64,000 bases of DNA. Origin: Pomacea canaliculata. Its lineage: Eukaryota > Mollusca > Gastropoda > Architaenioglossa > Ampullariidae. The notes beneath the pieces were generated by a model. That model was given only the letters and a program-made list of their open reading frames with translations. It made no database searches and was not told the origin of the DNA. The position numbers were made by a program, and so were the translations under genes. Location of the stretch: positions 11,768,758 to 11,832,757 of the forward strand of contig NC_037600.1 of the NCBI RefSeq assembly GCF_003073045.1, written 5' to 3'. Shown here piece by piece: positions 10,908-22,627 of this stretch; the first letter of the stretch is position 1, and the number at the start of each line of letters is the position of its first letter.

Positions 10908-13900
10908 TGTGATGTTTGTCATCTTTTGATCCGAGACCGGTTCCTGCTGCGGATGAATGATGGGACTTTTTACCATGAGAGTTGTCTACGATGTTCAGAG
11001 TGTGGGGAGGAACTCTCCGGACAAAACAACTGCTACAAAAGAGATGGGGCTATCTTCTGCAAAACAGATTACCAAATGTATGTAGTACACATTACTCCTT
11101 TCTTTGTCAATTTGCTGGCTCACTTTGAACTGATGACGGCAATGATGTGTGCGGTCGGTTTTGTATTTTGCTAGAAAAACTTTATACAAATAATGACATC
11201 CCATGAACCTCTCCCTTAAATTTGACTTTTTACGGGTGTTAAGCAGGTACTAATCTTACTTTAAATTTCCTTTCCCTCTTATTACTCATGCAGGCACAAA
11301 AGTCAGAACTTCTGAGACATCAGCGACCATCTCCTCCCACCGCCCGCCATCTCTCTCTCTGAATAGCGTTCCTAGAAAAAGCTTCAGATGTAAATCATCA
11401 TCAGTTTTTTTTTAAAGAAACAGAGAATCTTTGTAGCGTAGGATTTTCTAAAGGTATTCTTGATGCGAAACCCATGTTTTTATTCTGGGACAGCCTCTCT
11501 TGCTCAGAGGCAAATGAGTTTCTGAAGCGGGAAAGAATATATGGCGGGATTGCAGCGTGTTATTCCTAGTTCTTCGAGTTTTCGGCTCAAAAAGTGTAGG
11601 CTGTCCAAAAGGTTTCCTGGAATAAATTACTGTAACGACCCAACAACGACAGGCAGCACACATTTGAGCTTCGGGTCATCTCTGTCGTTTGTGACGATGG
11701 CGAACCACACTGCAGAGTGTAAAAGAGGGAAGGGATATTATTAACAATGCTGTGAACTGCCAGTCCAAAGCCTGAAAGCTACGCCAAAGTTTCCAAGAAG
11801 CTTGTGGCTCACTTTTAAACCATGTCTGCCGTTCATTTTGGGTAGCATAAACCTCACAAAAAGTATGAATGATAGTGACCAGCATCGCAGCCTCAAAGCT
11901 AGTGAGAAACACTACTCTAACTCAGTCACAATTTGGTGATATATTTTGAATTTTAAAAAAAAGCATAGAACGTGGAGTGACTAAGCGACGAAAATCTGTT
12001 CACTCTAAACCCTGTCACCTTGTTGCATAAACCATTAAACTGTTTTGTTCCTTCTTTTACAGGGTCGCTTCCTTTGTTCTCGCTATCTGTACACATGCAT
12101 TAATAATGCCTCCCTAAAAAGCGCTGGGTTTCATTTTCTACCTCATTTTCATGCCATACTTTCTTACGACATAAGTCTCGCCTTTTGTGACCCCCTAATA
12201 ATTATATGCGGTTCCCTGAATGAACAACACTGTCTGTAATGTAAATTAATCATCGAGTCAGAAACATTCACGGAACTTCAGAGAGCGATGCCTTACTTTC
12301 TGAGTAAGTTTACATGCATTTTTTTTTTTTTTTTACCATTCATCGGGCAAACAGAAAAGTGAGAAAAATAGAACGAATCTACAATCGAGAACGATCATTA
12401 AACCCTTGAGGGGCCTGAAAAGTGTCGAATATATGCAATGACCAGCATACTGTCTTAAATATTGGTCTCTGAAACAAAAGAGATAGGATCGACAGACAAA
12501 AATGAAGAAATTATTAAGAGAGTAAGACAGGGTCAGGAAAGGAGGCATTATCGTCGTCATAGTTACTGACGTCATCATCATTATCTTACAAGAAAAAATA
12601 GATGGCTTAATGTCTTTTCCGAGAAGACAGAAACTGCAGTAAAAGACGCAACGGAACCGTGTAGGAACAAGGTCTTTCGTTAAGCGCCGAGAAAATGCCT
12701 GCTCTAGGTAGATTTTCCCGGCGAACACTCTAGCTAAATGGAGACCCACGGGACGGTTCTCCCAGCATTCCCTTTTGTTCCCTGGTCCAAGCGAGACAGG
12801 AAGGAGAGGAAAGCACGCTCGAGAAGACGGGAAAGATAGGATGCATTTCCGGTCCTACCACTGGTCGTTAAAAACATAACGTGGCTAGTGACGCGAAAAG
12901 GAATTAGGCGGGAGAGTCACTTCCCCTTCTGCGGCGCTCTCGCCATTGAAGGAGGCAGGGGAGGTCAGACGGGTTAAAACTCGGACCGGATACTGGGCGT
13001 GATACCGACTGGTGCGTAGTTAAAGTCCGTGAAAAAATAGAGAAAGGTTCGGAATCTAATGGATGTTTTAAAGAGCTTTCACCTGAAGTAAAGGCGCCAG
13101 CGACGACCCATCAGGCTGCAGAGAAAACAAAATGAAACGCACTCCGCAGTCACGGAAGGCCACCCACGGCATAAAATTAACACTTCTGGCAACAACGGCG
13201 GGATTATCCACGAACCCCTACGAAGCGGGTTTTCTTTTTCTCGTCTTTTCTCCCCCTCCCCCTCATCTTCCCACCACCACCACCACCACCACCACCACTT
13301 CCACACAGATCATGAAGTATGTGTTAATTCTTGCACATTGTCTCTAACGTATCTGTGTACAATAAAACAGTAGTGTAATTAATTTATTAATAATTATTCG
13401 CTAATTTTATTGAATAATAGCTTTTCTTCAAAACACGTATGCAGTCGCGAGACGAAGGATAGTTACAAATAACATTGCGACCTAAAAGCAGTATTATACT
13501 CTTCGAAAATGTCAGCAAAACAAGGACACTCCTTTTATTTAGCTTTATTTAGACCAATATCTTATACAATCTTCGTTGGAGACAGAGATTTGACTTGAAG
13601 CTTGAAGGTCCCTATCCTACCCAGAGCAGGGGTCTGTAAACCCTGATGGTAGCTGTGTACAGGAGAAACGGACTCACAACCATATTTAGGCACCTGAGGC
13701 TTACACATGTCCTCCGTATGTCTCTCTCCATATACATACCCAACTGTAGTATCTAGTATGGCCTCCAGAAGGTTAAAGGTCAATGAAATGTGTATCTCAA
13801 AACACTGATACTGTAATGGAAGAAAAATAAAACTAAAAACTAAACTTTAATATTTAATGTAAGAGGATTACAGACAATAAAGAAATTTTCTCAATTTTCT

Positions 13901-15651
13901 CAAAGGCAAATGCCCTGTTGTAATGGATGCAATCAGCATCAGGCTGATGAAATCTGTGTTCTTACCATATTTCATTCTGTGTCCGAGTACTAACGTGTCT
14001 GCTAAGCGCAATAGACCTGTTATTCAGTGGGGAGATGCACTCTAGGGTGAGGATGATTATTACTATTACTGTTGTGTGCTTTCTAACATTCAAAGACGTT
14101 CACCCTTGTCTCGACAGAAAGTTTTCCAAGCGCTGCGCGCGGTGTGACCGGATCATCTGTCCCAAGATGGACTGGATCCGCAAGGCTACTACCATGTATT
14201 ATCACCTGGCCTGCTTTCTTTGTGCGGTGTGCGGACGGCAGCTTTCAACAGGGGAGTGCTTCAAACTCATAGACGGCAGCATCCTCTGCGAGAAACACTG
14301 CGTGGACCCAGACCTCCAGAAAGGTTTGTGAATCCCAGTCCATGTCCACTTCTTTCGGTTCACATTATGCGATAAAGGATGGAGGATAGTTTATGGTTTA
14401 GATGCCGCCTCGTTCAAAAGTAACACATTAAGATAATGGCGCAGTAAAGAAGAGGTCTTGTTTAATTGAGCTATTCAAAAGTATTCAGTATCACACTGTA
14501 AGGGGGAGGGAAGGGCTGGGTGGCCAATCGGAAGCACTCTTCGGCCACGTACTGATCGTAAAGGGAAAGTGGAAAAGATGTGGTAAAAATAGAAAAGGAA
14601 CGAACGTCGGGGAGTGTAAGTGTGGACAGGGTATATGGCTGAAATGGACGAAAACGCTTTCTAAGAACGCCAATATTCTTCTCTGCCTCTGACTATTAAC
14701 GAGTTCTATGTCGCCGTTGGTTTCTATTCAAATTTCAATCTGCGTCCTATTCAGAGTGTTAATTTTTAATTTACATTATAAAAGATGAACGACCGTTACC
14801 GGCATACAATTTTAAAATAACACTTTGCTATCCCGATACGTCGATAATTTTTTTTTTCTATGCAATTTTAAATAAGAAGACACAATTACAGCGAAAAGTC
14901 TGATCAAATGCCTCTCCCCCCCCCACCCGCGGCGCACGCACGCACACGCATGCAAACACATGCATTCAGACCCTCCTATCTGTCTATGATTTGCATTGAT
15001 GGGCACATTCACTAACATATTGCTGCTCCTGCGCGTGCAGAGGAAATCAACCAAAAGGCAAAGACTAAGAGAGTGAGGACGACCTTCACCGAGGAGCAGA
15101 TCCGGATTCTTATGGACCACTTTGTTCATGACTGCAATCCAGATGGAGCAGACCTTGAGATGATTGCCAAGCGCACGGGACTCACCAAACGTGTGACTCA
15201 AGTAAGCGTGCCATCTTCAAGCATTATTATGATATAGTCCACTCTCTCTCTCTCTCACACACACACACATATTTAAAGTGTAGTAAAGTTGCTCGCAAAA
15301 GAAAATGAGGCACGAAAACTTAGCATTCCAAGTTATTCTCAGAAAGCAGAAGTTATATAAGCATCGTGATTTGCCTTAAGGAAATGGACAATGTACCTGC
15401 TATCGTTGACCAAACTCATTTTTCCCTTTCAGGTTTGGTTCCAGAACTCCAGAGCCCGCCAAAAGAAGCATCAGCAACAGCATCCCGGTGATAAAAAGAA
15501 CAACAATACAACGACTGCGAACAACAACAACAGTTTTAACCCTTCTGGCCTTTTATCTGGCATTCCCAGCGTAGGAAGCGACCACAGCAGTGAACTGCCC
15601 GCGGAAATGCACAGTTTCTCCACAAGCAGCGAACATAGTGCGTATAAATAA
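10908..15651 (+). CDS. Awh/Lhx6/8-like: LIM-homeobox factor, Arrowhead/LHX6-LHX8 type (5' incomplete)
   Basis: Four exons join in phase: 10908-11077, 14118-14323, 15041-15201 and 15433-15651, each with AG/GT borders. Exon 1 is LIM1, starting at its first Cys and holding all eight zinc ligands; exon 2 is LIM2. Exons 3-4 are the homeodomain, split between the Gln of VTQ and the Trp-bearing VWF, the usual homeodomain intron position. Helix 3 reads VWFQNSRARQKKH and helix 1 starts RTTFTEEQ, as in Drosophila Arrowhead and LHX6/8. LIM2 keeps the family's HLACF and CGRQLSTGE. Helix 1 and the loop (DHFVHDCNPDGAD) differ from Arrowhead. The C-terminal tail is Gln/Asn-rich and ends at TAA 15649-15651. 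The product would be a nuclear DNA-binding factor for neuronal or ectodermal identity, by family knowledge. The N-terminal exon is not found, so about 251 residues are visible. Confidence 0.85.
11078..14117 (+). other. Intron 1 of LIM-homeobox gene
   Basis: A roughly 3-kb intron between the LIM1 and LIM2 exons, opened by GTATGT at 11078 and closed by CTCGACAG. It holds a T-run near 12319 and a CAC triplet repeat at 13271-13298. I see no coding exon inside. Confidence 0.6.
13271..13298. repeat. (CAC)n microsatellite
   Basis: About nine CAC triplets; read on the minus strand it gives a poly-Trp frame that is not a gene. Confidence 0.85.
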
Positions 15652-16144
15652 ATTAACACATTGATGTCACGAGGTTAGCAAAAAATGTTGATTTCAGTGC
15701 AAAAGATTTGTTTGAATTGCTTTCGATTCACAATGTAGCGACAAAAAAACAAGTTTTCCTTTTGTATGATGTGTGAAGATCCTCGGGTTAGCTTCCGTCT
15801 GTCGCGTGTTAATCAGTTCGAGCCCGTTCGATTTCAAATCTCCCAAATGAAGTCAAAAGAAAAAAATGATGCTGTTAGCTGATCTCATGTTGTGAAGTCT
15901 TGTAAACGCTATGAAATTATCCAGAAGGAAATGCAAGTATATGTCTAGATGTTATCAGGGGAAATGCGCTTTTCTGCCAATTCAGGCAACAGCTTAAATT
16001 GGACCCTTTTCGAAATTCCCCTAGGAGAGTTGCTTAACATGAATGCTGCTTGAATACCGTTAAAAAGTAAATGATTGAAAAAATAATGACTTCATTAATA
16101 GAATAAGCAACATAATAGTGATATACAGATATTGTTCGGATACT

Positions 16145-16610
16145 CACAGGTGAGGACTGGTCACCTGTGGAAGACGATGACCGACTCTCAGGTTTGACAT
16201 CGTACATCGTGGAATGCCAGTAGCAAGCTGTGGTCCTTGACATTCTGTTGGTCAACTGAATTTCAGCACAGAGCACTACGTTCACGCCATCTGAAATGAT
16301 GTTAAAGGAAACATTATTTCCAGCTGACGTCTTCAGATCTGTGTAACTTTGTGCACGACCCAAAGACAGTAACGACAATATGAAAGAACAAGTTGTGCTG
16401 TGACTAGACAGGATGTGATGCTCAGAATATCTTTGAATTTCTGTGGATTTGACAATATCTGTGCTCCGCTTGGTCAGATAACCTTTCTACCCCTTCACCT
16501 CATCACTTGCAACTGTCACTTCATCCCCAAGTTTCCATGCCTTCTCACAAGTGTCTACAACGGTGGCTTTTTTTAATTTTGATTTTTGTGTTAAAGGGGT
16601 TGCGCTAAAC
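16145..16610 (-). pseudogene. Doubtful coding patch (unknown secreted-type protein)
   Basis: On the minus strand one frame stays open for about 45 codons, meets one TAG near 16490, then continues open for more than 110 codons to a strong donor (GTGAGT) at about 16150. The part after the stop holds a hydrophobic stretch (FILSLLSLG) followed by a segment with two Cys, resembling a signal peptide and an extracellular domain. The TAG could lie inside a very short intron (a GAG/GTGAAG donor and a CCACAG acceptor about 58 bases apart) or it could mark a dead copy. No family was recognised and no partner exon was found. It lies downstream of and antisense to the LIM-homeobox gene. Confidence 0.25.
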
Positions 16611-19061
16611 GAATACGAAAGAAAATTTCAGAATGGCCAGCAGAAAAAAGTGATGAATTTCGACAGTTGCAAGATTCCAGAGGACACCCTTGATTAGTTT
16701 TTGCTTTGGTTTTTATTTTTTTATTTTTTTAATCGAATGTAAGTACTAGGCTCCCCTAACTCGAAATTGTTGCTGCGTCTGTTGTTTGCATCAGCTAAGA
16801 TTCATAGCTATTACCTGACATGTTAGTCATTTGGTCGCACAAACTCACCCACCCTTGCTAAAGACTCTTTTGTCCTTTGTCGATGTCTGCGAGTGCTGTA
16901 CATTCAGTTCTTCGTTCTATCGACTTGGCTAAAGAGACTATCACAGCTCAAGCTACTGCTGCTCGAATAAGTAAGTGCTCAAGTTGGTTGTTAAATTTTT
17001 TGCCACTAATCTGCTACCAAGTTGATCACTTTGGTGTTATAGTAAAAGGTTCAGATTATCAATCAAAAAAACTAAAATTTGACAGTCGTCGTTCACATTA
17101 CATTCACTAAAAACGATCCTTCATTTCTCATCCCAGATGCGAGTTTGTCTTTCGATAGAGAATCTCGGTGAAATAACGACTTCCAAAATGAAATCTGAAA
17201 TTCTAATTAGCACATGATTTCATCACATTGGGAAGTACATGCCTTACAGATTGTTTAAATCCATTACTTGTTCTCAATGACTTGCATCTGTCAGTTGTAC
17301 AGATGGCTTCGATACCGGGAATTTTGTTTTATTGCAGCATTTTGTTAAGGAATTATAATCGAGCGAGTCACTACCTTCTTTTGCATATTTCCTTACTTTT
17401 AATGCACCATAAATCCAGTCATCCTGATGTCTTTCCATCCTTTTAATCCTTTTATTAATCTAGTCTTGTGTAGACTAGTTTTTTTCCCCCTCACGTCTGC
17501 TTCCATAGGTTCAAGATAGCCAGTCACTATTTTTGAAATGACTTCTGCTCCAAATAAAAACTGAGCGCTATTCAGATTCGTATATTTAAGAAAAAAAAAA
17601 TGATAGCGCCTTTTTTTTTTTTTTCGTTTACCAGACATCATAATAAAAACACACACAAAAACCGCACATAATTTAAATAAATTTTGTTATTATTTCACTG
17701 GGGTTTTTTTTTCTATGTTAGATTGTGACATTAGAAAAATTTAAGGAACGTTTGGGTCACGCTGAACTCAAGACAAATGTTCGTGGCCGATGATAGGGTG
17801 GTTCAAGCCTCTTCTCTATGTCCTTTCTGATGACAAGAATGTTGTGGGTGGTGAAACAATCGCTTATGCCCCACCCCCTTAAGCGCTGTCCTGGATTCTC
17901 GGTACATAAGTTATAAGTGTTTCCATGCTTCGAGCTCCTCCCACAGCAAGTAGATTGCACCGCACCAGTTACCTATGGCAACAGACGTGAATCATATTAG
18001 GCCGTTAATCTGATGATTACTTAATGCAAACTGACCCTACTGTGCTGCAAGGTATTACCTTACTTAGCCCTAACCTTTCTACTAATTATAATCGAAAGAC
18101 CGTTTTTAAATTGAAAACCGGCTTGTGGTTTGTAGTAAAAAGGTAGAAAAGGTTAAGGTAATGGCAAAACCTATAATTAGTGTTTATTTTGCATGTGCTA
18201 CAAATGACGAGAAAACTTTTTTTTAAATCCAAGAATTCTGTTTTAACTCTTTCTTTTTTATTGAAACTACCTCCAAGTTTCTTGAAATTTTGTGATTTTC
18301 AGTAATGTCATAGTGCCCGACAAAAGATTTTTTCAGTACAATATTTTGTGTAGATTCCACGAAAGACATTCAGCATGTTTTTCTTTGTGAGCAGAATAGT
18401 TGCTGGTTTCATTCATTTTCTTATGATTGTTATTTTTTATTCATGCAGCCATCCTTTTTATGTCCACATATGAACAGCCCCCAAGTCCTCTTACCATTGC
18501 TAGCCTCACTTTATCGTTTAACGAGTTATCATCACTTAACAAGTCGCATTAGAAAGGCAAGGGTTAGGGGCGGGGTTAAGACGTTCTATGTTCTTCACAC
18601 TCAGCTGCCAGGTGTCACTAGCAGCAGTTCCGTCTGAATTACGACCCATTTCTCATGTGTCTCAACATTCTCAAGCCTTTTTTTTTTTCATTTGGAGGTG
18701 GGGCTAGAGTTTTTTTTTTACTAGTCTTTTGTATATATTCTTGTGATAAGCACATGCGTTCGAGTTCGTTTTTTTTTTCTTTCTTTTTTTTTTGTAAATA
18801 GGCATAGAAGATAGGGGATGAGATGTGCTGTTAGGTTCCACTCCCACACCCCCTTAAATTGATTTCCTGGGTTCAGATCTCCTCTCTGGTATGTTCTTCT
18901 TTCTGTGCATGTGGCATCGTTGGGGGTGGGAGGGAATATATTTTTTTGCTAAATTAGGCTACGTGCGTTAATTTTGTTGCTAGGTTACTCTGTTATCTGA
19001 CAGACTGCTCGGGCCTTTTAGATAGAACTATTCTGACCCATTACATAGCACAGATCTGCAG

Positions 19062-19164
19062 TTTTACTTCGTCTTTGTTTTTTCTTTGTTTTTTATGCAG
19101 GCGTATGTGGCACGAGACACGACGAGCATAGAAACAAAAAACAAAAAAAAAAAACGAAGTAAAA
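19062..19164. repeat. Imperfect inverted repeat, A/T arms
   Basis: The left arm (19062-19097, TTTTACTTCG then a T-rich run) pairs with the right arm (19128-19164, A-rich then CGAAGTAAAA) around a 30-base GC-richer loop. It could be a small palindromic element or a pair of opposed retro-tails. The structure is visible but its origin is unknown. Confidence 0.5.
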
Positions 19165-19542
19165 AAAAATTAGAAGCCGTAATCACCGTTTAAAATGTGT
19201 GAACAGCGCATTAAAATTCACGGGAACAAGTGGTGTGGGAGGGAGGGAGTAGTTCAAAACGTTTCTAATAATGGTTGTAAGAAATGGGCGGTCCACTCTG
19301 ATTTAAGACTCGCTGCGCATGTCCAAGAGCTGGCAGCAGAAACCACTCGGAGGGGTTGGGGTAGATGGGTGGCTGCCAGGTGCAATACAAGTCGGTGTAG
19401 GTGCAAGCTTGATGGTTAATGCAAAACATAAAAACAACCACAGTTTAGCTGAGTGGTACCGCGCTCAGCCATCCAGCTAGCGCCATGCCAAGCATTATGC
19501 ACCTGGCCGTGACCCCCTGTCAGCCGTTAAAGCTCCTCCTTG

Positions 19543-19713
19543 TCTTTTTTTTTTTTTTGGCTTCTGTTTTTGGTTTTTTGTTGTGGTTTTTTTTTTGTGT
19601 GTGTGTTGTTTGTTTGTTTGGTTGGTTGGTTGGTTTTTGTTGTTTTTTGTGGGGTTTCCTAGGTTGGGGGTTTTTTTTTGTTTTTTTTTTTTTGTATTTT
19701 GTTTTTTTGTCGA
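19543..19713. repeat. G/T-only low-complexity tract
   Basis: About 170 bases made almost wholly of G and T, including a GGTT tandem run. The open frames read through it on both strands are compositional artefacts. Confidence 0.8.
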
Positions 19714-21330
19714 TTCTTTTCCCCATTGTCCTCCTCCTGCGTACACTTTAGAAATTTAAAATATTTCAACGGCTGCAGACCAGACCAGATGTCCGAATAT
19801 TGCATGGATGAATGCCCTGTGACCTTCCTGCCGTATGCCAGCACACTGTGATCCGCTCTCTTCATATCTTATTTGTTCCAAAGCCCATCCCTCCATCGTT
19901 GACAAGATTAATGTTGCTAATGGATGTTTAAGGCTTGTGCTTTCAAAATTATTGGTTCTGTCATTTTTCTGCCCCCTTGTATTTCGTATGCCCTAACTTT
20001 TGAGTTTCATGTAGTACATAGTTTATCTTTGTCACGATTTTTATTTTCTCTCCTTGTATGTTGTTTTTTTTTTTTTTCATTTGCAAAATCACTAGCACCT
20101 CTTTTTTTTTTTTTTATCTTATTTTCTTTGATTTGATGATTTTCTAATTTCTTGTCTGTTTTCATCCATCGTCGGTTGACCCCCTTACTCGTTCTATCAC
20201 GTTTGCCCTTCCATTCTCCACTCGTTTGGTTGGTTTATTTATTATTTTTGCGTTGTTCGCCTTAATGCCTTTTATTATTCCTTCAATGAGATGATATAGG
20301 ACGCCGAATCCATCACGGATTCTTTAACATCTCTTACTTTTACTCTAGAATTTACTAATTTTGCTTTTCTTGAGATGCGCCATCTATAGACAACATGTAC
20401 TGGGAGGGCGTGTTAAGAACAGCGTCGAAAAAAAAAAGACGAATGTTAGAGCCGCTCCACCCGATTTCACAGAAGAAGATGCACGTGCAGATTTCTGGGA
20501 GGTTTTTTTTTTCTCTCTCTCTTTTTTTGGCGCGTGTGAAAGTGTTAGATAACCCCACCTCATATACACCTTGGCACGGCTCGTCTCTGATTTTGACTGT
20601 AACAAGGGTTTTAAGACGAACCTTAATTCATCGTCACACCAGTTTCACATGCTGCAGTTCATCTCTACCCACTGTAAACGCTTAACTTCAGCAAAGGTAC
20701 CTCCCCCTCCCCATTTGAAGGATTAGAACTGTAGAAAAACACTTACGATGCTACGCAACCTGCTTATGTTTTATTATTATTAGCGTATGCTCATTAGGAC
20801 AGTTCCAAATTTTAGTAGTTTTGTTGGTAGGTCTTTTAGCGAAAATCATTTTTTACAAGATACTTTTTATCTGTTTTCGTTCTTTTTTTTCCACCAGAAG
20901 ACCCTGCCATTCTTTTTGTCTCTCGATCTCACGCAATTCACCCAAGATATATGTAAAGCAAAGCCTGTGAAGCCCAACAGTCAAATATTTCTGTGCCGAT
21001 TTTCTGTTTATTATCTGTGGTCTGAAAATAAACTGGTGGAAGAAGAAACCAGATAATGTCATATTTTGTGTGTCTCGAAAGAAGGGTGATGTGTGAGTGG
21101 GCTTTGCATGCCTGCGTGCTCTCTATGATATACCGTGTATGCTATAAATCATGTGACAATAGTTGTAACAGAATGCGAAACGATATAAAGTTTTTTTCAT
21201 GTTCTGTAGGTTTTTTTTTCTTCTTAAATATAAGGATAACGACCTGTTCTTTCTCCACTATTATTTCAAAAGGGCGTGCGTGTGTGCATATATTTTTTGT
21301 TTTTCGTATTAAAATTAAGAAACGAAATTT

Positions 21331-22627
21331 TTATTTTGTTTATTTGTTTTTGTGGTTTTTTTTTTTCTTTTTGTTTGCTATGAAGTTAATTAAGAATATG
21401 CATAACATTTTGTGAAAACGAAAACAAAACCTCAGTTCTCTCCCTTGCCAACATGAACGGCTGCCAAATATGACCAACGACTACGGGGTCTTGACTATGA
21501 CTACAATACTAAAATAATGTTATTCAAGTGCAAAAGCACTAACAACAGTGTAATCAATATATACAGAACAAATATAGCTAAAGAAGTCCAGCATTTTCTA
21601 TATGTCATCTGTATCCAAGCAAAATATAAAACACAAAATTCTTTCATTAAAAAAAAGTATGATAACCTCTATTAAAAAACATGACAGCATATACATATTT
21701 TGCTAGGCTGACTCTTCCATCAAACATAATATTAAATATCAAATTCAGCAGTAAATACCATTATTCTGAAGGCTTGGAAAATACATGCAAAATAAAAGTG
21801 TAGGTTTGCTCACTGGATTGTCCCCGGTGTAAACAGATCTGATATGGATTGGTAATAGAATGGAATTTAAATTAATGATAAGAATAATGTACACAGGTTC
21901 AAGATTACAAAACAAACTCTTATCGGAAGATGGATTTTGTATTATCATTATATATAGCATCATTGAGAAAGATACATGGGACTTTGTCTGCATAAAAAAG
22001 GCATCAGTGTAAGAACCTTGATTTTAATTTATCACTTTGTAAGTATTTCCACATTATAGTAAAAACATGTTAATGACAAGACTACATCACTACACAAAAA
22101 ACACTAGAAATGACAATATGGTGAAGAGCAGAATGACTTTCTAAATTATAAATGTTAGACAAAAAGTATGTGTATAATCCTTTGTTCACAAAATATTAAA
22201 AGAAAAATGTATAAAGCATTGGACAAAATTAAATAAACACAATCTTCACCCATATGAAGTTGTTACCCACAATTTAAAATTCACAGCATGTTATAATGAC
22301 ATAAAAATAATGTAAAATATGAAGAAGTACATTTTGTACATCACATTCCTCTGATGCAACAAGAATGATAAAATTGTCACAAAAATAAACAGACTACATA
22401 AGAGAATAATTTTTAGCATATCCATGCAACTTATCATTCATGCATCACAAATAGTCCAAACAAACCATTTTTGTGGTGGCAAACCTGGATGCGGTGGTAA
22501 CCCTGGATTACATGAATGATATAATTTAAATGCCAGACGGATAGAATAGAAGACCAATCAGATTTTCAGAACAAAGCCAGCTTAAAGAAGCACATTAAAA
22601 AAATTATGAAAACTGAAATAATGCCTG
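21331..22627 (-). other. Probable 3' UTR of the p67phox-like gene
   Basis: AT-rich sequence directly after the TAG stop at 22628-22630, without splice acceptors leading to SH3 or PB1 coding sequence. Minus-strand AATAAA motifs occur at its far end (about 21329-21345). The end point is inferred. Confidence 0.45.

Larger units (their letters stand above)
16611..21330. other. T-rich intergenic spacer
   Basis: No gene recognised. The plus strand carries many T-runs of 8-15 bases, a nearly pure G/T tract at 19543-19713, and an A/T-armed inverted repeat at 19062-19164. The minus-strand AATAAA signals near 21329-21345 may end the transcript of the p67phox-like gene to the right. Confidence 0.5.

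Noticed and set aside
12333-12749. 138-codon minus-strand frame inside the LIM-gene intron
   Set aside because: No recognised domain, no plausible splice partners; aromatic-rich composition typical of chance frames.
13079-13347. Open frames with poly-Trp or poly-Thr
   Set aside because: Produced by the CAC microsatellite at 13271-13298.
18053-18183. Possible inverted repeat (ATTACCTTA ... TAAGGTAAT)
   Set aside because: Pairing needs a large gap and several mismatches, so it is too weak to call an element.
19441-19490. tRNA-like A-box (TTAGCTGAGTGGTACCGCGC)
   Set aside because: No matching B-box or cloverleaf downstream; at most a SINE scrap.
19485-19751. Open frames of 68-88 codons on both strands
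   Set aside because: They read through a G/T low-complexity tract (poly-Phe/Gly or poly-Lys/Asn); composition explains them.
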